Below, one piece after another: positions 12,688 through 25,737 of a DNA stretch of 64,000 bases. Below the pieces are notes generated by a model. The model had not been told where the DNA came from. It was given only the letters and a program-made list of their open reading frames with translations, and did not search any database. Location of the stretch: contig VSDK01009485.1 in assembly GCA_009767595.1 (NCBI GenBank), forward strand, positions 66,748 to 130,747. The letters run 5' to 3'. Source of the DNA: Symbiodinium kawagutii. Its lineage: Eukaryota; Sar; Dinophyceae; Suessiales; Symbiodiniaceae. How positions within the stretch are numbered: the first letter of the stretch is position 1; each line of letters opens with the position of its first letter. The position numbers were made by a program, and so were the translations under genes.

Positions 12688-13164
12688 TGAGAAATTTATG
12701 CGCACTATGCGCAGAATATGAACCTTACAATCTTTATGCCTACAATCTTGAGCCACTGCCGTGTCACAAATTCTTGGGCGAATGGTCAAATTCTTGAGAC
12801 CAGTTTGCACATTCAAGAATCATGATCAGTTTCGTCTGGTTAGTTGCACAAAGCTGTATCAAACATGAATTGATATACGCTTGATATGTTGCAAACAGCT
12901 CAACATCACACAGCCCAGTCGGCCGGCCAATTGCGCTTGTGGCAGCAGTCATGTCCTTTTTGATGTGCCGAGTTGACACCTCTAAACAACCACTAGCAAC
13001 TATATGGTTGATGGTCAGGGAACCTGTGGCTATGCGCGTCCCATAAATGACCAAAAACCTCTTTGATGGGACTTGGTTGCTTTTTAGATCCCTTTCTAAA
13101 AGTCTAACTTTTAGTGACTATAGGGTAAAGCAATCATATCCCAAAAAGCCTGAAAACCCCAAGG

Positions 13165-13385
13165 CAGTAGCTGGGTTTGCCAACCCGATATCGAGCTGGA
13201 TGGGATTTTCCCGGAATTTTGGGATGGTCAGTATCCACCACCCACGGCATGTCCTGGGATCTGCCACGCTTACAGAAACCTGTCCATCGGCCTCAGGTGC
13301 GACGCTTCGTGCGGGCGCGAGCCGGGTCGATGTCAAGGGGATTAGCCGACATGGCAATCGCACCTGGCCATGGCAAATCTATAGG
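13165..13385. other. Exon-like GC-rich island, strand unresolved
   Basis: About 200 bp of GC-rich sequence between AT-rich spacers. One plus frame is cysteine-rich (contains 'CPGICHAYRNLSIGLRCDASC'), and one minus frame is open throughout. Compositionally coding-like, but there are no clear splice signals for either reading. Confidence 0.3.
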
Positions 13386-16048
13386 ATTTTAAGCGACTTT
13401 TAGGAGTTTAGGATGGTGAATTATAGAGAAACCCATCTGTAAACCATAGAAAATCCCGATGTTAGGCTGCTTTCCAGATAAGTTTCACTATAGAATATGA
13501 TCAACGCGTCCATTTCCAGGTTAGTCTTCCAAAGTGAGTAAAGACTAGTTCATCATATCTTATAGGGAAACCCAGGGTTCATACATTTTCCACCAACCAG
13601 TAGTTGTTTGACCAATATTGTTCCTTACCATCCTCTGTTGTAAACCACTATTAATGGTTATAACCCCCATATGTAAATCCTGATCAACCCAACAGCCAGT
13701 CAACTACCACATATCTTATAGGATTTATAGGGAGTCCCAGGTTCCCATGATAAGTATAACAGTGGTTGGCTATTATCTCCTATTATTAACCCATCATAAA
13801 TCACTATATCATGATAAACCAGTAGTTTAAAACCACCAGCCCAGGTTTCCATGATTAACTACCAACCAACCCAAGCCAACCACATGATTAACCATAATTG
13901 ACCATAGAAAATCCCATGTTTGAAACCACCAACCACCAACCCACTAAGATCACCAAGGGTTCGTTGCACGCGAAGAGCGCCACATGGCGGCTGCTGGCCG
14001 GTCAAGACACCACCACCGCGTGGATGGCATTTCGGATACTGCTCTCGCGCACCACCTGGGGCAATCATTTCGGGCTGGAAAAGCTGGTGACCATAGGATC
14101 TACCGCTGGTGGGCCCCCAACCAACTGGTGAACTACTAGTTATAAGGGTTCTACCATATGATCTAATTTGCTTCATAAGCAACTTCACCGGGGTAATTTC
14201 TACTAGTTATAGGGGTTCTAACCCAACTTATAACTGCCAGGGGCCCACCTTGTACTGATCTACCAGAGAAACGCATGGTAGATTGGTATATCCAAAATTC
14301 AAAAATTCAACTCATTAATTGAAATTGAAATTCATCAAATAATGATTAATTAATTGATGATTAGGATATACCAATCTACCATTTATGAATCTCCTCTAAT
14401 CATTGATTCATAATTCATGGTAGATTGGTATATCCAAAGCAATCATCTACCATCTAATCTAGATGGTTGATTGATCATTTGGATGGCCTCATAAATTCAT
14501 CACATATCCAGGGTAATTGGATAAATGCCAGACAACTACTTTGTGAATTTATCAATTAATACTAGATCCAAATCCTAGTCTATCAATCTTGAGCATTTTT
14601 GAAGGATAGACAACTCTTCTACAAAGTGCTTAGTGATGCTTAGTGTTAGAATTACCACTTTTGTGGGGTGTAGCATTCACATAAATGGCTCATGACCAGG
14701 GTTACATTCACCACTTACCAGTCATGGGACGACCATTCAAAGATTGTGTTCATCAAAAAAGGAGGCCATAAGGCCCAGCACGTAGCAAAGTGACCCTGGC
14801 AAAAATGTCCGTTCTCAATGCCGTTGACACTTTGTGGTAGAATGGGTCTGCTTCTCAGGGATACAGTATGCTTGATAACCATTGCCAATAGCCTCATGCA
14901 GCAGGTTATAACCTCCATATGGGTAAGACCATCGTGAAGAACCAGCTACGAGCAATGGGGATGCACATCCAAGTAGTGAAGTCATCTAGAAATGTTGGAA
15001 TTCCATTGCGTGGTTTACTATGTCCAAAGCCAAACATACATAGCAAGCCTTAGTCATAGTATGATATACCTACCAGAGATCCATGTCTAATTACAATTAT
15101 CATCAATCAAGCAATTATTCACCAACAATCAACCATTAGCCAACCACCGACCAAGCATTAACCATCACTGCTATTCTCTTGCAGCGCCAGTCAACATCCA
15201 GTGACACGTGTTGGTTTACAGTGATCAACCATAGTGCGGTATTACCATCTGAAGCTCGCAACGCCAGGCAACTGACTGTGAGTTCAACCATGGCGAGTTG
15301 CGAGGTTGCACATCCCCTTCACTTGTTGCTGGTTATGAACTTCTATGTGGTGGTTTCTCAAACACAAAGCCTCAAAATCTAGTTGGTTTACCTTTAGAAG
15401 TGGTTGATAGATTGGATGATAAGTGGGGGTACCCCAAGCTGACTTGAGGAACCATCAATTGACCATCCACGTGACCATTCAAATGACCCTTTCTAAGCCA
15501 TCAACCGGTTGGTGGTTTTAATCCATAAGAAAAATATCAACCAACTATGTGTTAGCAATTACTAGGGAAAATACTCAAAATCTTTGAAACCACCAATCAG
15601 TAGTTAAACATTTAACCATCACTAGTTGGTTATTATTCCCTATTATTCACTATTATCAATGGCTATTAGTTGTTTAACCATCACTAGTTGGTTAGATGAT
15701 GGTCACTTGAAGGAATCAATGGCTATAACTCCCCTATAAAATGATCCCTTCAAGTGACCATCATCCAACCCATCTGGCCCATCGCGCCTGAGAGGTCATC
15801 TGATCAATGTCAGAGCAATGCTTCCTAGGATGAGCCATGGCCGGTGCGCCCCTGGAACGAGGTGCCTTGCGCATCGGTTGTTTGGGCATGGGTTACGATG
15901 CTACTTTTGGTGTTATTACTTAGGGTTGGTTCGTAGTATGCTCAAGCAACAAGGCTACTGTGTCAGGGTATAAGCACTTTCTTTTGGTGGTTTCTGGCAG
16001 TGCGTTAATAGCTTGTTGCGGTTGTGAATAATGATAAGGTTCTCTATT
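13386..16048. other. Repeat-rich spacer
   Basis: Mostly AT-rich dispersed repeats, including 'ggtagattggtatatccaaa' copies at about 14,277 and 14,420, a family A foldback at 15,349-15,456 and a family B foldback at 15,507-15,600. A GC-rich island at 13,950-14,130 is open on both strands. No gene is supported. Confidence 0.5.
15507..15600. mobile_element. Foldback element, family B
   Basis: The left end GGTTGGTGGTTTTAATCC and right end CTTTGAAACCACCAATCAG form imperfect inverted arms around a centre containing ACTAGGGAAAA. Related copies lie at about 9479-9575, 51,571-51,666 and 56,213-56,313, with a partial one at about 5083-5140. Confidence 0.6.
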
Positions 16049-16053
16049 ACGAG
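16049..16053. other. Target-site duplication of the copia element (left)
   Basis: ACGAG abuts the left LTR and is repeated at 46,982-46,986 right after the other LTR. A 5-bp duplication is the usual size for Ty1/copia integrases. Confidence 0.8.
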
Positions 16054-16203
16054 TATGAAAACTGACCGGTATCGTGACAGTCCGAAGTCAAATCACCATC
16101 CTTTTGCGCGCCGCTATGACTCAAGGGCCCTGTTGAGCCCCATGTTGCAGCGGGGGTGAGAAGTGACACATGACAACCTGGCGCATGACTCAGTTCCTTT
16201 CAC
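16054..16203 (-). repeat. 3' LTR of the copia element
   Basis: 150 bp, identical to 46,832-46,981. On the minus strand it begins GTGAAAGGAACTG and ends CAGTTTTCATA, so its ends are imperfectly inverted (TGAAA...TTTCA). It lies 50 bp beyond the RNase H stop codon. No long polypurine tract is evident upstream. Confidence 0.88.
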
Positions 16204-16253
16204 ACTCAACCAAGTCTTCAGGGGTCATGTGGTCTGTACAAAAACTAATTAAG

Positions 16254-16474
16254 TCAGCGCTTCTTCTTGGTACGATGCGTCTCAATGCCTTCAACGCGAA
16301 CTAGATTGCTGTTCAGGGTCTTCACCAGCAGGTCTGGTCGCATCATCTTCGTGAGCGCGTCCGCAACCATAGTCGAAGTAGAGGTCCAACGGACTTGGTC
16401 ACCTCCCTTCATGGATCGGAATGTTCTGCGTCCGTCCTTCCAAAGGTTCTCGTGGATCGCACTCAGTTCAATCC
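16254..16474 (-). CDS. Copia polyprotein C-terminus (end of RNase H)
   Basis: The minus strand encodes the end of a copia polyprotein, including 'ELSAIHENLWKDGRR' and 'WTSTSTMVADALTKMM', and ends at TGA (16,256-16,254) after KKKR. The 'VADALTKMM' region is the conserved tail after RNase H in copia elements. The piece starts exactly at the codon where the RNase H frame at 37,279-38,000 is cut off (KRLGI|ELS), showing that both belong to one gene split by the insert. Confidence 0.85.
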
Positions 16475-16561
16475 ACCAGAGGTTGAGAGGACATATAGGG
16501 CCCCAAACAGGAAGTGTCGCTTAGGACCCCTTGCAGAACCCAAGAGGCCACATAGGACCCC
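16475..16561. repeat. Left terminal and subterminal repeats of the nested element
   Basis: Contains the end ACCAGAGGTTGAGAGG, then GACATATAGGGCCCC, TTAGGACCCC and CCACATAGGACCCC. The last 14-mer is present in inverted orientation at the right end. Repeated short motifs near both ends are typical transposase-binding layouts. Confidence 0.65.
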
Positions 16562-19037
16562 TTGGATTCTGTGCTATTGGCCATGCCTGCCCAATCCTCC
16601 TTATCAAGCGCCGCAGCAATGCTCCACGGCGAACGGTGACAGCAAAACCGTCCGTACTGCCCATGAACACCATGGAGCAACATGGTTTCATGGTGTGGAT
16701 TGACCTAGAACACATGGATTCTTAAGGGGCGTGTTTTGATCAGCGCGCAGGGCGTCTCCAGTGTCCACTTGCCACATGCAAGTCGATGTCCAGTGTCCAG
16801 TCGCCAGGCAATTCAATGCTCAGTGTCCACTGGGAATCAGTCTTGGGTCTCTGCTAATTGAGTTTTTTGCAACCCGCCCAACCCTCCCTATAGGATTCTA
16901 AAAGCAACCAGGCGCCCGGCACCAAAAAAAAGCAACCACAGCAACCGCTATACAGCAGCAAGTATAGGCACGGGCTCTCCGGGGAACGGTAAGGCCCTGG
17001 CAGTACCGCCCTGGTAGAGGTACTGCCCTTAGCGGCACTGCCGGCCCTGACGGTGCAGCTGCCTTGCAGAGTCGTTGGATTGGCCATATGATTATTTTGG
17101 AATGCAGCTCTTGGGGAAGTGCCCATCAAACAAATCAACAACCAGGGGGGAAGGGCTTGCGGGGATGATGAAAACACTTTTGGCGCAAACTTCTGCAAAA
17201 TCTGTCCCAAAATTTTCCCACTGATCCAGAAAAAACAAAGACTGTCTTAATGAGCGCTATAGGCTCTCATGGTGGAGATCACTCGATTTTTACTTAATGA
17301 ATATCATTATATACGTAGTAGTTTTGCCACCCACATGATCGAGCACAATTTTGGCACTAAGCTTTTGGGAATCCACTTTGGAAAGCGTGATGGCAGGTTG
17401 AATTTTAATGGTGAGAACCTCAACGTAATTGATTATGGTTTTGGTTGTGGGGTGTATGTATATATAGATATATATGGCTGATGGCTGATGATCATGGTTC
17501 GACCTGGCTGGCTATGCATAGATGGTGAAAGCGTGATGGAAGGTTGAATTTTAATGGTGAGAACCTCAACGTAATTGATTATGGTTTTGGTTGTGGGGTG
17601 TATGTATATATAGATATATATGGCTGATGGCTGATGATCATGGTTCGACCTGGCTGGCTATGCATAGATGGTGAAAGCGTGATGGAAGGTTGAAATTTAA
17701 TGGTGAGAACCTCAACATAATTGATTATGGTTTTGGATGTGGGGTGTATGTATATAAAGATATATATGGCTGATGGCTGATGATCATGGTTCGACCTGGC
17801 TGGCTATGGTTGATGGTGTTTGCCAAATAGCTGTCCATACTTTAGGGGATGATACAGGGCGTAGTTAACGGTTGATTAAAATTGTGAACGGCAACGGTGA
17901 TGGCTGTTATAATGGTTGGCTGATGCGACTCGGTAAGCATGGCCGCATATGATTTTTGAACGGCTATTTCGAACACTTGGGGATGGTTGGTCCCATCGAT
18001 GAGCAACCGTACCATTGGTGGTGGTAGACTAGACTAACTAAGCTCTTTATAACGAAACGTGGGTGTCATGCCATGATCCAATTTGAGATCCTCGTCGAAA
18101 CGTCATCACTGAGCCCAGGGGCAGTGCACCGGGAACAGCACGCCAGCAATGCCGGCCAGGATCAAGGCCGTTTTTTTTGCTTTGGGTGAATCGAGTGGTG
18201 CGCCAACTAACTTAACTTGCAGGTCGCCAAAAATAAACCCATCAGGAGACTAAAATCAGTTGGCAATTATCGAAGAGCTTTATTCGTAGGTAAATTGTTT
18301 GATTTAAAATCAAAAATAGCCAGATCTATTTCTGCATATCTAGATAAATATCTATCTACCTATTTATCTATAAATAGATATATATATATATAGATAGATA
18401 ATTTATAGATATATAGATTGAGTTGAAGCATGCCCAACAACTCGGCAACCTGTCCACGGCGCATTTTGCGCAACGGGCCCGTCCCAGCGGGCAGCCAAGC
18501 CTTAGGCCGCAGACGGAGCGGTGTGCGGGCAACGCAGGGACCTGGAGATCTTTAATGACCCTGGAATAGCGATGAATAGAGAGATCGATGTGCATAAAGG
18601 GATTAAGAAATTGAAAATAGTACATCATAGAATCATAGTTGATAAACTAGATGAGTGGTTGGTTATCGGTTTCTCCCTGGCCTTGGCTTTCTGGATGTAT
18701 CTTTCTGTCAATGTTTGGTTGAGATTCATGATAGTGGATTGAAATACCAGTATGGCCACCATGGGTTCTGGTTGGTTACATATTAAGTAAATTCAATCGG
18801 GAGGCCTGTTTGACAGGAAACCACAATCAGCTATAGGCATTTAGTGATTGCGGTTTTTAGATGGCTGTGGTCCTCAGAACTTTGGAAGCTCAAACCCTGT
18901 GTGACTAGGAAGACACGTGCCAATGAATTTCATACCAGAACCACACAACAACATCAGGTGCCAAAACGTAAAGTATCGATAGGTATCGTATGTTTATAAA
19001 TTTTACGATATACCTCACTCACTACCGTTGCGACGCC
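16562..19037. other. Left non-coding flank of the nested element
   Basis: No protein-like frame found. Includes the 146-bp triplicate repeat (17,381-17,815), a poly-T-rich patch near 18,170, and a GATA/TA-rich microsatellite at 18,335-18,420. It probably holds promoter and transposition signals for the downstream gene, but none can be named. Confidence 0.5.
17381..17815 (+). repeat. 146-bp tandem repeat, three copies
   Basis: Units start at 17,381, 17,527 and 17,673 with 'gaaagcgtgatgg' and run to 'ctggctatg'. They differ at only a few positions (for example aattttaatgg versus aatttaatgg). Each contains the near-palindrome tatatagatatata. Confidence 0.9.
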
Positions 19038-22000
19038 ATGGCAGCGCGACGGCTCCACCAAAAGTCTGTTCGGCGCAAACATGTGAAGCTAATCGTGAAG
19101 AAAATTGCCGAGGGATTGAACACTAATGGCCACAAGAAACGTATGGCAACAACCAATCGGCTTTTGCCTGTTGGGGGCCTGAGGCGGAGATCTCTTAGGA
19201 AGTTGTTTGGAGGTTGGATCTTAGACTTTTTGGGAAGGGGAAGAATTTTGACCAAAAAGCTGGCCCAGGAAGCGTGCCAGGGGTTGAGGAAAAAATTCAA
19301 CCTTCCCAAACTCAACGACAATGATGAGGTTCTTCGCATGCATGTTCTTCTCAAGAGTGCCAGAAAAAGGCAGATTGCTAAACCCGAAAGTAAGTCTAAA
19401 GCCATGTCTTCGATGGACCTTGTGGATACCTTGCCGCTTGATGGTGAGACGGAGGAGCACTGGCGCACATGCGCATGGATGTGGAAACCAACCATTACCT
19501 TTAAAGTGAAGATGGTCAACCACGATTTTCAACCAAGATACATAGCTTCTTACTTGTCCACCTGTTAGCCCTTGTAGCCTAGCTGCTGCTCATTGGACAG
19601 GAGGCCACTGAAGAGTTTCCTGAGCCGGAGTGTGGCGCAGGCTACGTCAAGTTGCCTGGTGAAGATTCTCCAGCTGGACCCTGCCCCTACGAATCTGGGC
19701 TGGCGTTACTAGTTGGTTTTGGAACCGCACCATCAATGCTTTGAATCTATCAGGGTAAATAGGACCGACCTTAATTTGCTAATTCAATCCTTTTCAAAAC
19801 TTGTCTTAGGAAGATGAGTCGCCACCGATGAAATTCAATACCGAGCGCAACTGGAAGTTGAAATCTGGCCTCTGGGGAGCGCCAAATCCCCCCCCACTTG
19901 AGGTGCACTTGGTTTGTTTGTTGCAGAATGCCATGCTTGGACATATAATACCTTGTTGCTTTGTTGCTGTTTTGACGGTCGTGAAGGGATCATCTCATTG
20001 AGAATGTGTTCAGCTTTTCACAGGTGGTGACACGACCGCGACCACAACGGCTGGATTTCGATCAAGCGCTTGAACCTGATGACTCTGGTGATGTGCCCTT
20101 CCAGCACATACTAGTCAATGACATGAGAATGTTGGTTCTGCATGGTCTCCCCAGGTTTGAATTTATGTGGTACCTTGAATTTCCCCCCAGCCGTATTCAA
20201 TCTGAGGCCTCTCATCCTGAAGGTGGGCCACATGACGATGAATGGCTTGATGGCTGGGACGGCCCTGCTTATAACCCAGACGACTATTGGATGTATTGGG
20301 ATGACAGTTTCTTGACCCACATGTTTTTGGGCAAAATGTTTCATTCCGAAACGCAATTTGTTCATCAAACAACCTATTGCCGATCGCTTTCCCACGGCCT
20401 GTTAGGTACATGGAAATGGGTGTGTGATGCAGTGGCTGGCGGGGCCACATCTGCTTTTGCTCCTGGAGCCTTGATACAATGCATTGGTCCCATGAACCTT
20501 AATGGATGCTTTAGCGATTGGTATGTGATTGGTTAGTTTCATGCGTTTATCTAAGCAATAGAGGGGTGCCCCAATCTTTCTTCCGATGGCCCAGGAACTG
20601 GCACGGATCCAGCTACGGAATGTCCAGGACTTTCCGAAGCCTTGGATGCTGACTCTTCGCAAGTTGTCGCCGACGCCGATGGTGATCAATTGGACGGTGA
20701 GCCATGTGCTTTGCCTATATTTAACTAATGAACCATCATTGAAAAGTTAATATCTCTGCACAGATTGCGTAGCCCCCCAACGTAGCTCACCAAAGATAGA
20801 TCAGTTTCAACACATCCCAGCTTCGTCCTAAGGGTCGCCAAGCGAGCTTGACTCTATCTTCGAGCAATGGTGCTCTGAGAACTGCGCCTCTTCTTTAAAA
20901 CAATCTGACTTTTTGAATTTGGACACTGACACTTTCTAGGCATTCTCTAATCGATGCAATTGCTATGGTTGCTTCCTAAGTTGACCGGCTGATCCTCAAC
21001 TTCTCGGATGAGCACCAGCTGGATGATGATGCGGATGATTACGCGAAGCTGTTCAATGATCATCTTTGGGCACTATTTCTGGCTGAGACAGGCAGGGCCC
21101 AAGGATGTTTACATAAACCTCTTCACATGTCAGTGTCCCCAAATTTCCATTAGTTTTCCCATCACTGATTCCATCCCCGCCCCTATCTTTACCAAGGGTC
21201 GGAGCAGCCAACCAACTGCATCTGCAGGTTATGATGCTTCGCTTCAAGCGGATGCTGCAGTTGAGGCGTGATCCTGGGAGCACGGAGGCATTGGTCACCA
21301 TGCAGTGTCAGAAAGGGCTGGCTCTGACAGATTTAGAAATGTTCCATTATGCTGCATGAAAGAAACAATGCAGTCTTACATGACTATTTTCAGACTTGTT
21401 GACCACCTGGCAACACATGGCCTACGCAGGCCCAAGACGACGAATTACTCAGGGCCCCCACTTTGACCCTGGATTTCTGGAAGGAGGGCTTGCATTCTTG
21501 ACATAACATCTGAAAAGGTTTGAGTTGTATGATAGAGTGGGAGTCCCTGTCCCTGTAGGGTATTTAATTCCGCATACTTGTGGCCAGGACCAGGCTGCTG
21601 GCAATGATGGTGGTGAGGCCCCAAACGGATGCGCAGATGCACCTTCGGAGGGTAATCATGCTGAACCGGGCCAGCAGGCTTGGGTACCAAATTTATTTGC
21701 AATTCAGAATACCTTTACATGACTTGGTCACTGGCTGGTTGTATCTGTTTGTCAATCATCACTTTGATTGAAACGCGGCATCCCTGGTAGGAAGATGACC
21801 TCATTATAACTCCACCACCGAAGCCTACCAAGCAGACCGTCGATGTGGTGACGCCGTATTCCAAAGTTATGTTGGCAGCTTCGATGAGGGCCGAAGCAAA
21901 CAAAAAGAATGCAAAAGGGAAGGAACCGGAACCTTGACCATCCAAGCATTCCCATTTCAAAATCAAGATGATAATCTACCGGGTTGGTTTGGGATACTTG

Positions 22001-25000
22001 CATCCTTTTGCTTCTTCATGCTGGAAAGTCTCAACACAGATTCAAAAACATATGTATTTGCTTGATTATTGAGCCAATGTGCCCCTCAACAATGATTGAT
22101 TGGATTGCTAGCTTAGGACACCTTGCCTGATGAGAAGCGCAAGAACAAGCAGAAGACGAAACGGGCAGTCAAACCATCCCAGAACGGAAAGACCAAGAAG
22201 AAAGCCAACGATCCTACTGCTGAGTCCAAACCGAAGGGTGTCACACCATATGGGGAAGCCAAGAAGCTGTTTGCAGCCAAGTCCTTTGCCTAATTCAGTA
22301 CAGAACAAATTGTCATGCTGGTTCCCGTATATTCCAAACATATTCCATCTCGTTTCGAATAGGTTCACCCTCCCCTGCAGCTTGATTCTTCCAAGGTGCA
22401 AAGCGGAGAACTCCAAGATCAAGCAGCAAGAGATCAACGACCTTTGGAAGCAGTCGAACGAGAGGTGGGAGATTGTCAAGGACATGTCTCCGGCCGAGAT
22501 GAAAAGGAGGAGGTACAATTAGGTATGGGTCGACCGCTGGCCCACCACACATGCGTGAACGATACCCCTAGAATATCCGAGAAGCAACCGCCAATATATA
22601 TGAAAGAACATATGGGCCCTCATCATGGTAAGCTGTTTTCCAGTCATGTGCAAGTGTGGCGCTAGCGATGGTCTTTGAGCTTCTCACTTTTTTTTGTGGG
22701 GGGGCTTCAGCAAAACAAATGTTGAAGCGTAATCACAATTGGGCTGGCTTTGAACTGCTGGTCTTGCATTACCAGAATGCGTATGTCGAATGCATACGCT
22801 TTCCATGCCTTTTTCATCTTAAGTCATCTTAGCAAGAACCGATTGATCTTGAGCATGTGTGCTAACACATGCTTGAGGCTAACTCATCGGGATGAACTTG
22901 AAGGACCGCGAGAAAAAACATGAGCACATATCAGTTGAATGTGTCCCAGTGTTGTCGCCCTCATTTGAATTCCTTCTATTACCAGTGATTAATGGCTAGC
23001 CTATCTTTTCTGGGGTTTTAGTTGGGCAATTGGTGATCACCTATTGGATGGCACTGGTTGATAAACCACATGATCAATGTATGTTTTTTCTTGAACGAAC
23101 ACCGATTAGCGGCCTCACTGGTCATCCCAACCATCTCAATTTTAAATATGTGTAACAGATAGACGTTTCCTCAAAAAAACAAGCATCCTGCTAAAGACGG
23201 TTGGTCAGAGTCGGGTGGGCTTAGATATTCAGATTTTCCCATTGATGATACTCCCATCACCTCCTCGCTTGGTTGGGGTGGCTGCTCGGGATGCTCTTGC
23301 TCCAAAGCTGTTTCATGAAACAAGCCAAGCTGCCATCCATGCACATCGGCTGATCCATGTCGAATCGAAAAATATCGAGGTATACCTAGGCTGGGCAATC
23401 AAGAAAACTACTATGCACTTCACAGTTGCCTTCAGTACACGCACCGGTGTCAGCCATGAAATACAGTGTGCTTGCTGGCCTCCTTGCTGCGTTGATCTCA
23501 TGCTCCCAGGATGAATTCTAATGCCCCAGAAACTTATTATGCAAAATGTTTTTGTCCCTATCGTACCTGTTCAAAACTTTTCCTGCGATTCAGGTTATGG
23601 ACCTGTGCCACCAGAGAACCGGCTACACTTTCTCGAAGTATGCGCTGGATCTCACAGATTGACGGATGCGGCGCTGGACTTTGGCATGAGGGCACATGCC
23701 ATGGACGATTCTTGATATCAATATCATGGGGCAAAATTCAAGAAGTAGTTTGCGGTGTGTTCTTTTTGACCATGGGGGCATGATTTAATACCCATCCAAA
23801 ATTGGTTTCTGAGGTGACCTATTCACGCCATCAAGACTTGTTAACGGTGGTTGGGTTCATGGCGGTGATGGCGGCGGTTCGCCGCATCATTGAAGGCGGC
23901 ACCATATGGGTGGGAGTTCCATGCAGCTCGTGGATTTGGCTCTCACGAGGGTCGACAAAACGTTGTCGTTTGCGTGTCCGCGGCAGCAAGAAAATTTTCA
24001 AAGTTAGGCGACACAATCGCCTCGTGCGGAGGCTTTGTTACATGTTTCTCGGTTTGCCATCGCATTTTTCCCTTGTCATCACAACAGGTGGTGATGTAGG
24101 TCTGACTTAATTGCTCTCCTATCTATCTTTTTATTTTCCTATTTGTCCACCTCTGTTATCTACCTATCTATCTACCTACCTATCTATCTACTGTACTTAA
24201 CATCTCTTCCAACTGTTCATTCGTGTTTCTTTTCCAGCATTTGCTTGTGCGGTTATGCCCTGAGTATTTTCTTCCCTCATTGGCGCACAACTTCTTAGGC
24301 TTGAGCTGTGCAAGAAGAAAGGCATCAGCTGGGTGATCGAACAACCAGGATCATCTCTTTTGCCATTTTATAGGCCCTTTGAGGCGGGGATGTCATTATG
24401 TTGTAGTTGATGGCCCCCGCAAACCCGTGATAGGCAAATAGCCTAGCTGTAGGCCTTGATCAAGAGGCACCGCGCAAAGATTTATCGTCTGCCTCTTGGC
24501 ATGCATGGTGCCAATTCTGAGAAACCCAGCTGCATTAAAACCAATTGTATGTATACGCTTGAATCACTTGGATGTATCCGACATCTGATGGGCTAGAATT
24601 TCCGTGGGTGTCCACCTTACTTGAAGCTCCAGCTGCAGTGGCTACCCAAGGAAACGGACAATCTTGATAACAACGGCTTCTTGGTTAGATGATCTGCCTT
24701 GTCCCTCTATGACAGCTGATCGCAGGATGGGATTGCCGGATTACACCATGTTCGCTAGGAAGTGGTTTATCCAAAAGAACCTGCAGACTTCTCCCATTGA
24801 CTTGAAAGGTTGAATTTAAGTGCCCCTCTTACTGCTAAAAATGTTCCTCTCTTGTTTGGTTCATTTCGTTATGTTTTCTTTATTTTGACTTCTTCTTGGA
24901 TTTTCTTTCTGTTCGACATTTTCAATTCAAATTGATGGATTCAGTGGCTTTCACTTTCGTCGATGATCTTGCAACTAGTGGGGTTAGACTGACCACATCC

Positions 25001-25737
25001 GATTCAACTAGTGTTTGTTCACTTGGGTTTTTAAAGCCGTTCGACCGATCTGCTGGGTCTTTCGGCTTGCGACAGGGAACAATTGCTAAAGATCCAGTCC
25101 CAGAAGCGCCTCCGCTTAGTGAAGAAGTACACGGATTCAGCTGGCCGGAGCAGGGTAGTGTCAAACTCAGTTTTTTCCACAAATAGGCATTTCACTTCTC
25201 AATGATATTCATGAAGCAGTTGTGTTTTCTTATGCCTTTCCATGGCTTTAGTGTGTTTTCCATTCACGGGCCTAGGCCGGGGCAAAGGATTTAACTGCTT
25301 CACAAATCTATCCTTGGAACTTTTCTTTGACAGCCCCTTGGTGTTTGATTTTGTTTCTGGCGGTGTACGTTTATGTGCTCGAGCTGGATGGTTACAAGTA
25401 TGGTTGCCTATTGAAATCCAATTAGATCAGATGCAAGTAGTTTCGCTAGTAAAGAGACTTGTGAAACTCAGTTCAGTTGATCATTTTGTGGGGTCATGCC
25501 ACCAAGCAGGTCTAGTTGTATCAGCCCGCCCTGAAACCGTTGCCCTGGAATGATGGCCAAGCCACCTTTGAGGTCCTCAAGCTTTTCAACCTGCATCTGA
25601 TCAAGCAGCGCCGGTCCTTTCCTGATCGAATTCGAGCTGAGGAGGGCTTGAAGTTTTGCGACACAGACCCACTTTCTAGTGATTCCGAGCTATCTGATGT
25701 AGTGTCCTTTAACAATCGAGAAGCCACCAGCCACTGA
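19038..25737 (+). CDS. Nested-element gene 1: C5-methyltransferase-like, multi-exon
   Basis: Proposed start ATG at 19,038 (gccATGGCA). Exons consistent in phase with AG acceptors: 19,038-19,505, 19,601-19,711, 19,810-19,902, 20,024-20,306, 20,595-20,696, 20,981 to about 21,060, from 21,228, from 21,791, from 22,117, 22,396-22,512, about 23,166-23,379, 23,594-23,703, 23,814-24,043, 24,299 to about 24,380, 24,453-24,546, 24,726-24,808, about 25,076-25,156, about 25,522-25,737 (stop after REATSH). The first half is basic or low-complexity and unrecognised. The second half carries C5-methyltransferase-like motifs: LEVCAGSHRL (motif I), VPCSSW (motif IV, Pro-Cys), WVIEQPGSS (like the ENV of motif VI). 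The family is recurrent in dinoflagellate gene models. Enzyme activity is not shown; a target-recognition region was not identified. Confidence 0.65.
23594..24546 (+). CDS. Gene 1 exons with SAM-methyltransferase motifs
   Basis: Exon 23,594-23,703 encodes 'LHFLEVCAGSHRLTDAALD', like the FxGxGG SAM loop. Its end fits an intron with a GA donor (ATGGAC|GATTCT). Exon 23,814-24,043 encodes VGVPCSSWIWLSRG with the Pro-Cys nucleophile position, then ends CYAT-phase 2 (TACAT|GTTTCT) and joins exon 24,299 with the phase preserved. That exon encodes 'ISWVIEQPGSSLLPFYRPF'. Exon 24,453-24,546 follows ('RLPLGMHGANSEKP') and ends at a consensus donor GTATGT. The four exons together match a dinoflagellate family related in motif order to C5-cytosine methyltransferases. 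Confidence 0.7.

Noticed and set aside
16854..17210. 118-residue minus-strand ORF in the left flank of the nested element
   Set aside because: Composition is not protein-like, it overlaps a non-coding flank, and no motif or splice support was found.
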